Notes: generated by a model not told the origin, from the sequence alone. A DNA stretch of 64,000 nucleotides from Crotophaga sulcirostris (GCA_013397455.1 VYZB01000240.1:160648-224647), one strand, 5' to 3'. Counted from the first letter of the stretch, positions 24,078 to 37,239 are shown. Numbers and translations are program-made.

Positions 24078-27000
24078 GTGCGGAGGGGTGCGGGGGGACG
24101 ATACCCTCTGCTCAGTTAGGGTGCATCCTTGGGGTCCAGAAGGGTTCTAATTAGCAGGCAGAGGCTGATGGGGAAGAGCAGCAAGCACCAACGAATGCAT
24201 CCACGGATGCAAGGACGGGCATGGCCCTGGCACCAGGAGATCATAGAATCATAGAATGGTTCAGTTGGAAAAGACCTTTAAGATCATCAAGTCCAACTGT
24301 TGATCCAGCCCTGCTATGTCCACCACTCAAGCCTGTCCCCGAGTACTCATTAGCAGCCAAGAGAGATGACAGTAACAAAGCAGTTGCAAGGGTTTGTTTT
24401 CCCCTTCCCTGGAGCTGGGAGCTTGCAGCTTGCTTGAATAATCATTTTTCTTTCTTTTATTACTTTTTCTTCAGCTATATTTGCCTTACCCAGCATAAAA
24501 GCCGTGTTCAGGTGAGAGGGGAATTACTGTTCCCCTTGGCAAACAAATCCCAAGAAATAACTCCAGGTGGAAGATAGCATGCACTGAGAGCCTTTAAAAA
24601 TAAACATGCACAAAAGCAATTGCTTTTGCAGGCGTAGCAAGAGGAGACCTGAACATCAAACGCTCTTGCTGCAGATTAGATTGTTTTTAATGCAAAAATA
24701 GGAATTACTCATATTCTCCAAGGGGTTTGCTGGTTTCCGCACATCCCTGTTAACCCTGTTGCTGTGCTGGCTGCATGCACAGCTTGGGGGGGACACGGGA
24801 ACGACCACTTGCCTGTCTGATCCAAAGGGGTAGGGAGACCAAGAATGCCCCATCCTGCAGACAGCCCTGTGTGCAGCTCTGAGTTAACGGTGCCTTCCTT
24901 CTAGGATGGTAAAATAGTTTCAATACAGAGTTTATATATAGTTTTACGCTGAATAAATGTCCTCACGACTTTGCCCACCTGCTGGCAGAGGAAGTGGATT
25001 AACAATGGGCTGTTTAGGATGTGTGCAAACTCTTCTCCTCTTAATATTTTGTTCCCTAGAGTATATTTAAAGACTTATCTTTGCTAATCTGTGCCGTCCA
25101 TTACCTTGTAGTTTCCATGGCCAAGAAGTACTGCCAGCCTGAAGTGACCACAGGGATGCACAGTCTGATCTGCCATCCCTTCTTCTCCAAGATTTAGGGG
25201 CTTCTTGTGCTTCTTAAATCCCTTTTTTCCTCCAAAGAGCTCTCAAAACTATTGAAGCAGGTGCTGTCCCAATTCTCTTATAGATCCGTATCGGTGAAAA
25301 TCCAGCTCTCCTTGTTTCCTTAGGTCTGCCTAGCAAGATAACACATATTGGAATGTTGATGTAACATCATCTGCAGCTTGTTGCTACTACTTTTTACAGA
25401 AATAGGTCCTAAAAGTGAGAGCAAAACCAATAACAGGGTGATAGCGTGAGAATCTGTAGGTTTGACCCCACTGTTTTGCTTGTAATTGGGATCCCCTGGC
25501 AAAATGACTTTCATCTGGTGCTGCTGAAAGGGAGGTTGGAGCTGCTGCTTGGCCCATGACAGTGCTCAATGCTGAGCTTCTTTCTGAGGGCTCAAAGTAT
25601 GTGACCTTCTTTAGAAAATGAGTTATTTTTTCTTGAGAGGCTGTGAAATACAGATGCTCTGTAAGAAGAGTGAGATGCTGATGCCTTTGGCTGGCATGAC
25701 GTGAAAAAGTAGGAGTATGACGAGTGCAATGGCAGTGCTAAAGAGCTGGTGGCCAAAGACATTGAGATACTGCTGAGCAAATTGGTAGGATAAGGGCTTT
25801 TCCCGTGTAGCAGTCATTGAGTACCCCTCCTAGTTAACTTCTATATTAAATGTGAACATTTAAGGGGATATTTGTGATTGTAGGACGTGTCCTTAGGAGC
25901 TTAGATCCCAACATGCCAAGTAAAAAGGATTGCTGATAAGAAGCGACTCCGCTCTCTCAAAATTCCATCCAACACACTTTGTGCATTATTCATCGGGGAG
26001 TTTAGGGAGGCTGTGGGATGCTGGTGGCTCGTACAGCAGCGGCTGCATGGGGCCCTACATCAAGGAGGAGGCTTGTTGCTAAGGCACTTGACTGCACTGG
26101 GAGGATAACAAGTTGCTGCTTCTCCTGTCTCAGCTCCCTCTTCTCTTCCCAGCTGCATCGGTGCCCATTCCTTTAGATCATGAACTCTTTGAGGAAGAGG
26201 AATGTGAATGTATCAGAAGCAGAGGGAGAAGTTTTCTTTAAAAATTATAGGCGAGGGGAAATACCTGTAGATTTGAGAGGTTGTAAAACGTCCCTGCTTC
26301 ACCAGTTAAAGTAGTGTGGATCGCTGATTTGAAATAAATGATTGCAAGTAAGTTGTGACTGTCTTGCAGATTGCTTACAGTGCTGCTTTCTTCTTGGCTT
26401 TGCAGTGCCTTCTCCTAGTGCCTTGCTGGTTGACAATCCCACGTCCTTTGGAAATGCGAAGGAAGTAATAGCAATCAAAGATTACTGTCCGACTAATTTC
26501 ACCACTTTGAAGTTCTCCAAGGGGGACCACCTTTATGTCTTAGACACGTCGGGAGGTGAGTGGTGGTACGCCCACAACACCACGGAAATGGGTTACATCC
26601 CTTCCTCCTACGTCCAGCCTGTAAACTACCGCAACTCTTCCTTAACGGACAGCGGGATGATAGACAACCTACTGGAGAGCCCTGACGAGGGGGTCAAGGA
26701 GTTAGATCTCCTTGGAGAATGGACTGATGTGAAAAGAAACTCTGTGAAAACTTACAATAACAACCCATTCTTGAATGGAGTCCAGACAAACCCATTTCTG
26801 AATGGGAATTTGCAAACAGTGCCCAGCTCGGACAAAGAGTCCAACTCCAGCGTTGCTGTTGACTTGCTGCTCTTCGACACGGGAGCTCCTACTTCAGCGG
26901 TTTCCAGTTCGGCCGCTAATAGCAGCCTGGGTAACATTTTTGATGAGTTTCCATCCACAGACAGGCTGGATCTGGAACAGCCTGTGAAAAGGGACAATCC

Positions 27001-30000
27001 CTTCTTCAGAAGTAAACGCTCCTACAGTTTATCTGAGCTGTCCGTTCTTCAGGCCAAGTCAGATGCTCCGGCATCATCAGGTTTCTTCAGTGGTTTGAAG
27101 TCTCCAACTCCTGAGCAATTCCAGAGCCGGGAAGATTTTAGGACAGCATGGCTGAACCACAGGAAGCTGGCTCGGTCTTGCCATGACTTGGATTTGCTTG
27201 GTCAAAATCCTGGCTGGGGTCAGACACAACCGGTGGAGACCAACATTGTCTGCAAGCTGGATAGCTCTGGTGGAGCCGTTCAGCTTCCGGACACCAACAT
27301 CAGCATCCGTGTGCCAGAGGGCCACGTGTGCCCTGGAGAAACGCAGCAGATCTCAATGAAAGCAATGTTGGATCCACCTTTGGAGCTGAACAGTGACAAA
27401 TGCAGCACCATCAGTCCGGTCCTGCAGATCAAACTCAGCAACATGGAGGTGAAAACCTTTATCATTCTGGAGATGAAGGTGTCAGCAGAGGTCAAGAATG
27501 ATGTCATGAGCAAGGGTTTGGTAGGACTGCAATGCCTGCGGAGTGACATGAAGGAAGGGCCGTACATGCCGATGCAGCTGAGCTATTCGTATGGGGACAC
27601 GATCCAGGTGCAGCTGGAGAACCTGGAGCCTTGCATGTACATCGCAGCCGTAGCCCAGGGGCAGAACATCCTCTACCCTTACACTGTTTGGGATTACATC
27701 AGCAAGAAGATCACGGTTGGCGTCTATGGCCCAAAACACATTCACCCTTCCTTTAAAACCGTCGTGGCCTTGTTCGGGCATGAATGTGCGCCCAAAACTC
27801 TTCTGGTGAATGAGGTCACAAGACAGTCCCACAGCCCAGCTCCTGTTGCCCTCCAGCTCTGGGGTAAGCATCAGTTTGCTCTGTCCCGGCCTCAGGACCT
27901 CAAGATCTGCATGTTCTCCAACATGACCAACTATGAGGTGAAAGCTAGCGAGCAAGCTAAAATTGTGCGAGGTTTCCAGATGAAACTGGGCAAGGTCAGC
28001 CGCCTTATCTTCCCCATTGCATGCCACGACCCCAATGAGCTCTCAGACTTCACGCTAAGGATACAGGTTAAGGATGACAAGGATGCAATTTTGACCCAAT
28101 TCTGCGTCCAGACGCCACAGCCGCCTCCAAAAAGTGCCATCAAACCAACGGGACAGAGGCGGTTCCTCAAGAAGAACGAGGTTGGAAAGATCATCCTTTC
28201 ACCTCTGGCTGCCACCGCAAAGTATCCAGTTTTTCAGGACCGGCCGGTATTGAGCTTGAAATACGGGAAGCTGTTGAAGACAGTGGTGAGGCAAAGCAAG
28301 AACCACTATTTGCTGGAGTACAAGAAAGGAGACATTGTAGCCCTCCTCAGTGAGGAGAAGATCAGGTTAAAAGGGCAGCTGTGGACCAAGGAGTGGTATA
28401 TTGGCTACTACCAGGGAAAAATAGGCCTTGTGCACACCAAAAACGTGCTGGTGGTTGGGAAGGTCAAGCCCAGCTACTTCTCTGGGCCAGATCTCACCAC
28501 TAGCCTGCTGCTTGAACAGATCCTGAGGCCCTGCAAGTTTCTGACCTACATCTACGCCTCTGTGAGGACTCTGCTCATGGAGAACCTCAGCAGCTGGCGG
28601 TCCTTTGCTGATGCGCTGGGGTACTTGAACTTGCCACTCACGTTTTTCTGCCGAGCAGAGTTGGACAGTGAGCCTGAGCGAGTGGCCTCTGTCTTGGAGA
28701 AGCTGAAGGAAGACTGCAACAACACTGAGATCAAGGAGAGGAAATCTTTCCAGAAGGAGCTAATGTCGGTGAGTCTGAGGTCTGACGAGGGGGTCTTAAT
28801 TCGCTGCTTGAGCAGATCCCGAGGTCCAGAGTGATTAGGGTGAACAAGAGGTGGCAGTTTCCTAGTTTAGTCTGCAGAAAATGAAGTCTTTGAGGTCTTC
28901 TGCAGGCTGCTGAGCACAGTCAGGTGGAAGTTCAGCCCTGCGGAAATACATGTTGGTGGGCTTCTGTTTTAGTGGGATCATGGCCATAAATGGGGGACAT
29001 GCTAGGTGAAATATCAGAGGTATATGTTGTGTGAGCACAACCAACAGGCTTGCTTTGGAAGGCAGCTAATCTGAAGCCCCTCAAGATCAAGGTGATTTTG
29101 GTCCATTGTTTCCATAGCACTGGACTGGTCCCTACCTCTGGGTATTTACGGTTCAGCCGTCAGTGATGCACACTTCATGGAGTTACCTGGGAGGTGCTGG
29201 TCTCCTCAGTGTCAAAACGTGCATCATTGAAGGCAATAATGATGGAAAAATGGAAAAAGGGCAAGAAACACAAAAGCTTTTCCTGTACAGAGTGGGGTGG
29301 GTGAACCACCTCTCAGGTCATGTGATTTTCCATCACTAGGTGTGTCAAAGCATGTTGGAGAGGGGTTCACAGTTGCTGTGAAGATTAGTGCTACATCTTT
29401 GGTTTTGTGAAACAACCTCAAATTCTTTGATGCTGGTGTCAGATTATGTGTGTCCCATCTCTGTTGGCTAAACCAAGGGCACCTCTGGGCTGGGATGCTT
29501 TATGTCCAGCTGTGGATGATGTTTGCATATTGAAATGCATGGCTTGCTTCTGTCCTAAAAGGCATTTGGGAAGTGCAGCCTTCAAGTATTTCTCGATTGC
29601 CGTTAGGAAGTCTCTTACGAGAAATCATCTTTGTGATAATTTCTGGCATTTCATAGGAAATGAGCCAAAGAAAATACAGGACAAAACGTCTGGAAGAGAT
29701 TTGCAGCTCTCGCCTCTTAACAGGCTCTCCCGCAGAAGCAGGGTAACTGAGTTACAGCAAATCATGTGGTTTAAAATGCCAATTGAATTAAGGAATAGCG
29801 ACGGCTTCGCTTGGCGATGATGGGCACAGGCAGCAGGGCAGGAACGTGCAGCATGTGAATGAAATTATGAGTAGGCAGCCTGGGTAAAGAGGACTGGAGC
29901 CAAATGAAATATCTCATTTCCCAAACTCCCTTTAATGAGAAGGGGGAAATTTGGTGATCGAGCATGAGGTGTAAGGTGTTACAAAGAGTACAGAGCCCTT

Positions 30001-33000
30001 TGTTACTCATGGAAATGGAGTCAAGCATTGGAGCGAGCTGCCCAGGAAAGTGATGAAGTCTCCTTCCCTGGAGGTGTTCAAAAAGCCTGTCACTTTGTGA
30101 CGTGGTTTCATAGGCGCAGTGGGGTTGGATTGGATGAGCTTAGAGGTCTTTTCCAACCTTAATGATTCTATGAAATATTGACCAACAAGTTCCCAATGCC
30201 CGGGTACCACTCTGTGGCCTGTGGGGCAATGTTTTAGCCTTGACTTTCAGGTGCCAGGTCATGCCACCACCGCCGCTTCTGTTGAGGGGTTCTTCTGGCC
30301 ATCATGTGCAGATGTCTCTCTTCTTTCTGGGACCATCCAGAAAGGGAAAAATGGCCACTGCAGTAGCCAAGGCTGATGCCTGGCCCTGTGGTTCCCCTAA
30401 GGGAAGGTTTGCTCCTTTAATCATTAACTTTGGTGAATGATGGGATGAAATCTGTGCTCCTCTTACAGGACGCTTCCAAGGGCTGTTTGCCTTACAACTT
30501 TGCAAACCTGCAGGTGTTTCTTTTATCTCTTCCCTTTGTCTCCAGGTGTTGCAGACAGTCTTTAGGTCATGGAAAATCCATGCCAGACCTCTGTGGGGAG
30601 ATGAAAGGAAAGATAAGGCTCCCTTGGATACCCAGGGAGCAACTAAGTCAAGGGAGGGCCATAAGCTGCAGGAAAACATCTCGTTCCCCAAGGGCTGCTT
30701 GAAGTGCAGCATCCCAGAGGAGGTTTTATTTTCCTTGTTTGAATGGAGGCTAATGCTGAGCATTGGCTCCGTTTCCTATTCTTTGTGAGGCTGAGCCTGT
30801 CAATAAAGGATGAATTCCCTTCCTGGTGGAAGATAGTGCTTCTTCTAAACCCCTTGGTGATGTCAAATCCTCCTTAGCTTACAGAGAAATTAGATTGAGC
30901 CTGTTTTAAAGAAAAAAAATAGATGTTTCAGGGGATGACAATGGAGCAGTAATGTATTTTATTGTGTTTAAATCTGATTTTATTTGTAACAAATGGACTC
31001 GCTCTCTGACGTCTGCTGGCAAGAAGAACTGGTTGGATTAAGCTCTGATCTGGCCGTTTAATAAAGTTGGTTGTCTTGTCTGAAAGGGACTGCGAAGGGA
31101 GAAGTGGTAAGCAGGCTTATCTGACTTCAGTGTCGAGTACACAAAATCGCAATGGCAGAGCCATGCACCAGCAGCCAAGCATGGAGAAGCCCAGTCATGA
31201 TGACTGGTTAATAAATAATCTGCATCTAATTGTTACTTTTCTAATCTAGCACTAGCAGCGGTGTGTGAAGGTAACTGGGGAATGTTGCTTGGAAGTTAGT
31301 CATCACATCTGAAAGAGAAACCTACCTTTCCTCTCCCTCCTTTCTGCCCATCAAAAGCAGGCAGCACCTGAGTGCTCTTGATAAAAGACACTGGGCACAG
31401 GTGCAAGGAGACCTCTTTGCAGATGGGCCACCAGTATGACCATGCAGTGATGGCACTGACTGGTCCTTGGGAGCTTAGATTTGTGATGAGACACAGCATC
31501 TCTGTCTCTCTCTGGATTTTCAGCACGATGTTTTTACGGAGTCTCGCATTTATCATTCTTTCCAACAGACGCTGCTGTTGGGAAAAACACTGGTGTTCTG
31601 GGAGTGCCACTGGGCATGTCAGCAGAGAACTGTGGAAACTATGAGCTTTTCCTTCCCCAGATTACTAAAGGTCAAGCAGAAGATGGTGTTGGGTTTTTTT
31701 GCCCTCATTGTTTTCTGTGTTTGTTCTGACTGCAGGTATCTGCATGCTGCCTTTCTTCTCCCAAAAGATACTGCTTGTCCCTGGTGTGTGCAGACAGAGC
31801 TGGTGTGCTCAACCAGTCCTTAATGTCCTGCAGAGCAGGATGCTTGTTGTTTGGAGCTTGTGCTAGCGTGTCCGGAGCGTGCCAGCCCAAGGTTGCTCAT
31901 ATTTGCTCTCCATCCTGAACAGATCTGCTGGCTGGTGGGAGTCCCAGTGCTGAATCTGGGTCCAGAGGGAAAGCCCAGCTCCTGCCCTTCTTTGAACAAA
32001 TCCCCACCACATGTGTCAATGCTGGACGTTGCTTCTCTAAGCAACCATGCTGCATCATGCTGAGGTTGGTGGGGATGTTTCCTGAAGGGCATTGCTTGTC
32101 CTTGTGTCCTTGCACGGCCGAGTTACTTGCAGGCTCCCAGCAAGGTCTTTTCATGCACAGCACTTGTAAGTCTTGCCCTGTGCCCCTATCAGCTAATAGA
32201 AACAACCCAAGGGAATGGCAGGAAGATGTGCCAGGGGAGGTTTAGGTTCGATACTGGGAAAAGGTTCTTCACGCAGAGGGTGGTGGAGCACTGGAACAGC
32301 TCCCCAGGGCAGCAGTCACAGCCTGACAATATTCCAAAAGCATTTGGCCAATGCCCTCAGACACATGTTGTGAATGTTGGGGTTGTCCTGTGCAGGAGTT
32401 GGACTCGATGATCCTTATGGGTCCCCTCCAACTCAGGACGTTCTATGATTTTGATTCCTTGCTCCATGGACAGCTTATGGCAACCTGCTTTTATTTTCTG
32501 GGGCTGGCAGGAAACCTTTACTGCCTTCCAGTCCCCAGTGCCACAGGTGCAGACCCTGTGTTCTTATTCCCCTGCGATTTTAATCTTGCAAAACAACCAA
32601 AAAAGCTGCCTGTGGTTGCAGTGGTGGTACCTTCTCGAAGCCATATGGGACTGTGCCTGTTGGCTCTTGGTGTCATTTCAGAAATGATGCCTTAAGCATG
32701 TGGAGACCCAGCTGGGCACTGCGCTCAGGGTAATTGCCCAGAGCCTGTGTCTGACTGTGTTAGGCTAAAAAAATGATTATTTAAGATCATGAGTGTGCAA
32801 CACAGTACTTTGAGTGTGTGACTGGAGATTTTGGGGATGCTGGCAGCCAACAGAGTTGAGTGAAAGAGAAGTTTGATGCCTAAGGCAGGTGTTATTGTGG
32901 GGAGCGCTTGTACAGAGCCAGCTCCTTCAGGCCAAAAACCTGAGCTGCATCCCAGAGAGGATGGTGGAGCCAGGAACCTGAGTGCGAGCATCCTCCCACC

Positions 33001-36000
33001 ACGGGTCTCAGCACCTCTTGGGGACACAGGGTTTGAGGAGGTCCCAGGCAGGAGCTGTGGCGTGGAGCAGTTTCAGGCACGTCACCTGCCCACTGTGCTC
33101 AGGTTGCATCCCTACCCTGGCACACATTCCCGTAGCAGTTAATGGGATACTAAATGTCACTGCTTATAGTAACCACATCTCCACTTCCCCCACTGACTGT
33201 TGGGGAGGTGACTAACGCCTGAGAACACCTGGACCCCTGGGGTGTTTTCCAATTTAAATGCTATTTAAAAAAACTAAATCATTAATTTAAAAAGCTCATT
33301 TCCATAGCAGCTTCCTTCTGAGTGCTCACACGTGAACCAGGTGATGCTTTCTGCTCCTGGGGCGAAGGAGAAAGGTTTTTGTTCCTTTAGTTTGGCCAAA
33401 GATGGGGAAGAAACAAGACTACTCCAGTTCAGATGGCTCCTCTGGAGTGTGTGGGGGTCAGGGCTGGACATGAGGACCTTCATATTTGAGAGAGTGAGCA
33501 GGAGTGAAGGCTCATGGAATCGGGAGTGGACCATGAAGATTGTAGTGATGGACACAGGAAGGGGTGGCCGCTCATCTGCAGGTGGTCTTTGAGGTTGCCT
33601 CTTCCTTCTTGGTTTGCTTTCTTCCAGATTCTGTTTTCTGTCATTAGAGGATGGGGAATGGGATTCTGCATTTTAGAGTCAGAATGCAAATTCAGCCTCT
33701 CCTTGGTACCTTTTAAGTAGAGGCGTTGCTGTGCCGCTTTGAACTGTGATTTGAATATCAAACCATCTCCTTTGCTCACTTCTCTGGTGGAGCCAGCTCG
33801 GAGCCACTCTGAGGTTAATAAATGCTTTGGAGGGCACTGGGAAGGCACAGCCCAGGTCACAGCTCAGCAAGGAGCACAGCTGGGTACCAAGGGATGGATA
33901 CACAGGGATGGAGACACAGTGGGTGCACACAGATCTCCAGGGAGGCTTGTCCAGGGTGAGGGAGGAGGATGAAAAGAAATTGCAGCGTAATCCCAAAAGC
34001 ACCTGCTGGAGGATTAAATCTGTTGTGAGCCCTGCTAATCCCAACTGGGCAGTCAGGGATTCCGGGAGAGCTATGCTTACATGTGTTTCATAGATTTCTG
34101 TAACAGAGGCTGCATGTCCCTTCTGCACCCCATCCCTGCCTGGCTCTGGTGCTGCCCCCATCTCCCACCACCTCTGCCCACTGGCCCACGTCTTCCCCAA
34201 CCAGAGTGTGTTTTGAGCCTCCTTGACTAAAATCGCTAAGGCAAAATGCAGGAAGTAAATGGGTATCAGTAGGTTTCAGAGTTAACATGCTGTGCTGTGG
34301 GGAGCAGTCCCATCTCTTGTTGATTTGAGCTGTTGATTTGAGTGACATAAAGATGGGTAGATGAAGTGCTTAGGGATGTGGTTTAGTTGTGGACAGGTGC
34401 GGTTGGACTTGAGTATCTCAAAGGTCTTTTCCAACCAAGCGATTCTATGATTCTATGATTATGCAGCTCTCAATTAGGTGGCCTCCCAGCTGCTTTACTT
34501 GATGCTGTTTTCTTGTTTACTTCGGGCAGCAGAAGGAACAAGAGAATCTGCCTCCTGCAGCCCTGTCCTTCCTAGCCCCTGCAGCGCAGTTTGGTCCTGG
34601 TGGCCTCCTCGACTGCCTTGGACCTGCTTGGCCTCCAGCATGAGAGTGGCTCCTTTAGCCACTGAACACCAGGTTGTTTTGGAGCTTGCACACAGGTGAT
34701 CCAGCTGCCTGGAAAGGCAGGTTTGAGGATGCTGAATCTGCCCTTTCTTAGGGCCATCTGAATCCTCTGCCTGTAGAGAGTCGGGGGACTGGGTGCTAAG
34801 GTCTCGTTCCTGGAGAGGAGGCGGATATGGCACAGGTGTGAGATCTAGATGCTTCTTAATGCCCTTTTAAAACAAAAATGAATGCTCTTTTAAATGTATT
34901 TTTCTTGCTTGCTTAACAAGAGGGTTTATTACATCTCTCCTAGTACAGGAAACCAGTGTGAGCACTTGAGGAGCAAACAAAGGCTGGTCTGCAGCTGTAA
35001 TTAGATTCAAGCCCAGCTTTAAGCTTGAAACAGATAAGGGAAAAATCAACATGCATTTGCTTTGCAAATTGCTGGAGTGGTTTCAGATGTTCCCATCTTC
35101 CTCCAACTGTCCCTATGAAATGCCTATGCAAGGATTTAACCCTTTTTCTGCTTCAGAGCCAAATCAGCTGGGGTTTGCCCAGACCCCCATGCCAGAAGAT
35201 GATGTCAGGACCCAGGGCAGCAGAAAGTGGTCAGATTCTGGCCTCACATGGACCACAACATTCATGGTTTCTGTGATAACCAGCCCCGTGCTTTTGTGAA
35301 GATGTGGGTGGTGTTCCCCTTGGGGTCTGTTTGCTTAGATTCTCTGTTTTAAGAAGAGGATGCCCGTTTCATAAAGTAAACCACCTTTCTATAGCCAAAC
35401 CCACCTTTCTGTAGCCACTGGATGGTCAGGGTGGGGTTTGTCCAGGGACAGAGGTTGCTGCTGAGGCTGTTGTGATCCACAGGCTTTGACTGAGGATGGG
35501 GGAGCTCTGGTGAGTGGGATGTTGATTCTGTCTGTCAGCTCCTGTCCTCCGATAATTGCCACTTAAACCCTTCCTTTCCTGGGCTGCACTGGGCGTTTTC
35601 CCCCTCTTGCAACTTGCTTTCCACTTTGAGTAGATGTTAATGGGATTTGGCACCTAAAGACAGGAGCTAACACTGCTCTGTCATTTTTTTTCTCTGGCTA
35701 AGTTATCACTAGCTACAAAACCATGGCTGCTGCAGTTCCTCTTCCCCACCTCCTCAAAACCATTTGCAGAAAATCTCAGCTTTTAGGTCAGTAAATGATG
35801 CAGAAGGAGGTGGGTTCTGATCTGGCATGGGAAGGCAGACGGGTGGTGAGCGGAGCAAGAACATCCCAAGCCAAGCAGTGGTCCTCTAGTGCTGCCAACT
35901 GGCCCTTTGCCTGGGTCTCACCCCAGCCCATCTCCTCCTGATGTCCAGATCTCATCCCAAAATGTTCTTGCTGGCCACTTGTCTGTACTGAAGGATGGTA

Positions 36001-37239
36001 CTTTTTGAGGCTCAGGGAGGCAAGGTGCACAGACTGCACTGGATTAGTTACCTTGATTAAAAGCATCTGCTCCTCTCAGCCCCTGGGATGCTCTAAACTG
36101 CTTATGGTGGTGCCTGGTTGCCTGGAAAATAAGGCTGCACTGGGCAGCCCAGGCTCCAAGCTTCGCTCAACAGGGGCAGGGTACTTTGTTCAATTAATGA
36201 GATTACTATTCTGTCGAGCCTGGTGGCCTAATTTCACCAGCTGTCACTAGAAAGGAGGTGGAAGGATTTTTGGGGTGGCTTCTTGAGGGCCTTTCCTTCA
36301 CGATCCCCTGGGTCACCAACCTTCTACCTCCTGCCTTGACTCTCCTGGTTGGTTTTCACCACTGTCCTTCAGGCCCTGCTGAAAATGGACTGCCAGGGGC
36401 TGGTTGTCCGGCTCATCCAGGACTTCGTGCTGCTGACCACGGCCGTGGAGGTGGCCCAGCGCTGGAGGGAGCTTGCTGAGAAGCTCGCCAAAGTCTCCAA
36501 GCAGCAGATGGACGCCTACGAGGCCCCTCACCGGGACAAGACAGGGACGGTGGACAGTGAGGTGAGAGCAGATGGGCCTTAGTCTCCATGGGTCCCTTGG
36601 GGTTGCACATTCCTCCAGAGCACGTTCTTCTGGAGCATCTTTAGGGAACAGATAGATTAGATCCTAGGAAGAAATGTTTTCCTGTGAGAGTGGTGAGGTT
36701 GCCCAGAGAAGTGGTGGCTGCCCCATCCCTGGAGGTGGTCAAGGCCAGGCTGGATGGGGCTTTGAACCCCCTGATCCTGTGGGAGGTGTCCCTGCCCATG
36801 GCATGGGGGTGGGAACTGGATGATCTTTAAGGTCCCTTCCAACCCAAACCATTCTATGGTTGTATGATAAAAGAAATTAGGGTGTGATAGGGAAATCTGG
36901 GGATGTTTTTCCCCTAGAACGTGCTTGTTCTGGGATGCCAGATGCCATGGCATTGCTTGCTTGCTGGCCATCCAGCCTGGCTCAACTCTTATCTCCTCTG
37001 CCCTGTCACCACAGGCCATGTGGAAGCCAGCGTACGACTTCCTTCTCACCTGGAGCAGCCAGATGGGTGACAGCTACCGTGATGTGATCCAGGAGCTGCA
37101 CACTGGGCTGGACAAGATGAAGAACCCCATCACCAAACGCTGGAAACATCTCACTGGCACCCTGATCCTCGTCAACTCCTTGGACATGCTGCGGGCAGCT
37201 GCCTTCAGCCCACAGGACCATGAGGATTTTGCTATCTAG
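23960..37239 (+). CDS. SH3BP4: SH3BP4 (SH3-domain-binding protein 4), complete coding region in four exons
   Basis: The joined exons (23960-24077, 26406-28768, 36373-36561, 37015-37239) total 2895 nt, or 964 residues plus stop, against 963 in human SH3BP4. All junctions are AG/GT and keep frame. The protein opens [20 protein letters not shown] and ends in ...EDFAI. It has an N-terminal SH3 (about 58-112), three NPF motifs (about 158-240), a ZU5/UPA region (from about 318), a second SH3 (about 654-723) and a C-terminal death-domain region. From what is known of the family, SH3BP4 associates with clathrin-coated pits and selects transferrin receptor for uptake. It also binds inactive Rag GTPases, damping amino-acid signalling to mTORC1. 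No frameshift or missing domain is visible. The identification rests on near-continuous similarity along the whole length. Confidence 0.97.
24240..24345 (-). mobile_element. CR1 LINE 3'-end fragment
   Basis: ATCATAGAATCATAGAATGG, then TTGGAAAAGACCTTTAAGAT and CAAGTCCAACTGTTGATCCA, in reverse orientation. About 105 bp, 160 bp downstream of the start-exon donor. Confidence 0.92.
24346..26405 (+). other. SH3BP4 intron between coding exons 1 and 2
   Basis: Nothing gene-like. Contains an 18-bp perfect palindrome at 24611-24628 and AT-rich sequence. It ends in TTCTTCTTGGCTTTGCAG, the acceptor of the large exon. Confidence 0.85.
24611..24628. repeat. 18-bp perfect palindrome
   Basis: CAAAAGCAATTGCTTTTG equals its own reverse complement. 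It is isolated within the intron; no partner element was seen. Confidence 0.7.
26406..28768 (+). CDS. SH3BP4: SH3BP4 coding exon 2 (large exon)
   Basis: This 2363-nt exon carries most of the protein (codons 40-827). In order it holds: the first SH3 ([19 protein letters not shown]...GGEWWYAH...GYIPSSYV); the NPF cluster (NNPFLNG and TNPFLNG at about 158-172, [12 protein letters not shown] at about 236); a serine-rich linker with [14 protein letters not shown]; the ZU5 start ([19 protein letters not shown]); a UPA-like region ([20 protein letters not shown]); the second SH3 ([12 protein letters not shown]...[19 protein letters not shown]); and the start of the death-domain region. The acceptor is CTTTGCAG|TGCC. 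The donor is ATGTCG|GTGAGT, and the open frame beyond it to 28834 is intronic. NPF motifs are typical ligands of EH domains in endocytic proteins. Confidence 0.97.
30025..30175 (+). mobile_element. CR1 LINE 3'-end fragment
   Basis: Sense orientation: TTCCCTGGAGGTGTTCAAAA, then TTGGATTGGATGAGCTTAGA and TTTTCCAACCTTAATGATTC, ending in TATGAAA. Confidence 0.9.
32205..32455 (+). mobile_element. CR1 LINE 3'-end fragment, older subfamily
   Basis: Sense orientation: GGTTCTTCACGCAGAGGGTG, GTGGAGCACTGGAACAGCTC, then GTTGGACTCGATGATCCTTA and CCCCTCCAACTCAGGACGTT, ending CTATGATTTTG. Same subfamily type as the 10334-10590 copy but in opposite orientation. Confidence 0.93.
34358..34462 (+). mobile_element. 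CR1 LINE 3'-end fragment
   Basis: About 105 bp in sense orientation, ending with three tandem ATTCTATG-type terminal units (GATTCTATGATTCTATGATT). The extra copies of the terminal octamer are characteristic of CR1 3' ends. Confidence 0.92.
36373..36561 (+). CDS. SH3BP4: SH3BP4 coding exon 3
   Basis: 189 nt, 63 codons, phase 0 at both ends (CTTCAG|GCC...GAG|GTGAGA). Encodes [20 protein letters not shown] through [20 protein letters not shown], part of the C-terminal helical death-domain region. Near identical to the human exon at protein level. Confidence 0.96.
36651..36868 (+). mobile_element. CR1 LINE 3'-end fragment inside a short SH3BP4 intron
   Basis: Sense orientation: CTAGGAAGAAATGTTTTCCT to GGTCCCTTCCAACCCAAACC and ATTCTATGGTTG. 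It makes up nearly half of the 453-bp intron between coding exons 3 and 4, starting 90 bp after the donor. Confidence 0.95.
37015..37239 (+). CDS. SH3BP4: SH3BP4 coding exon 4 (terminal)
   Basis: Follows the acceptor CTGTCACCACAG. It encodes [20 protein letters not shown] through [20 protein letters not shown] and ends [14 protein letters not shown] before TAG at 37237-37239. This is the conserved death-domain C-terminus of the family. Confidence 0.96.
   Translation, partial: AMWKPAYDFLLTWSSQMGDSYRDVIQELHTGLDKMKNPITKRWKHLTGTLILVNSLDMLRAAAFSPQDHEDFAI

Larger units (their letters stand above)
28769..36372 (+). other. SH3BP4 intron between coding exons 2 and 3
   Basis: 7.6 kb with three CR1 fragments (listed separately) and no supported exon or RNA gene. 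The remaining reading frames (at most about 173 aa at 33679-34200, minus) resemble nothing I recognise. Confidence 0.8.

Noticed and set aside
28769..28834. Extension of SH3BP4 exon 2 past the GTGAGT donor
   Set aside because: The protein similarity stops exactly at the donor and resumes at the exon 3 acceptor in frame.
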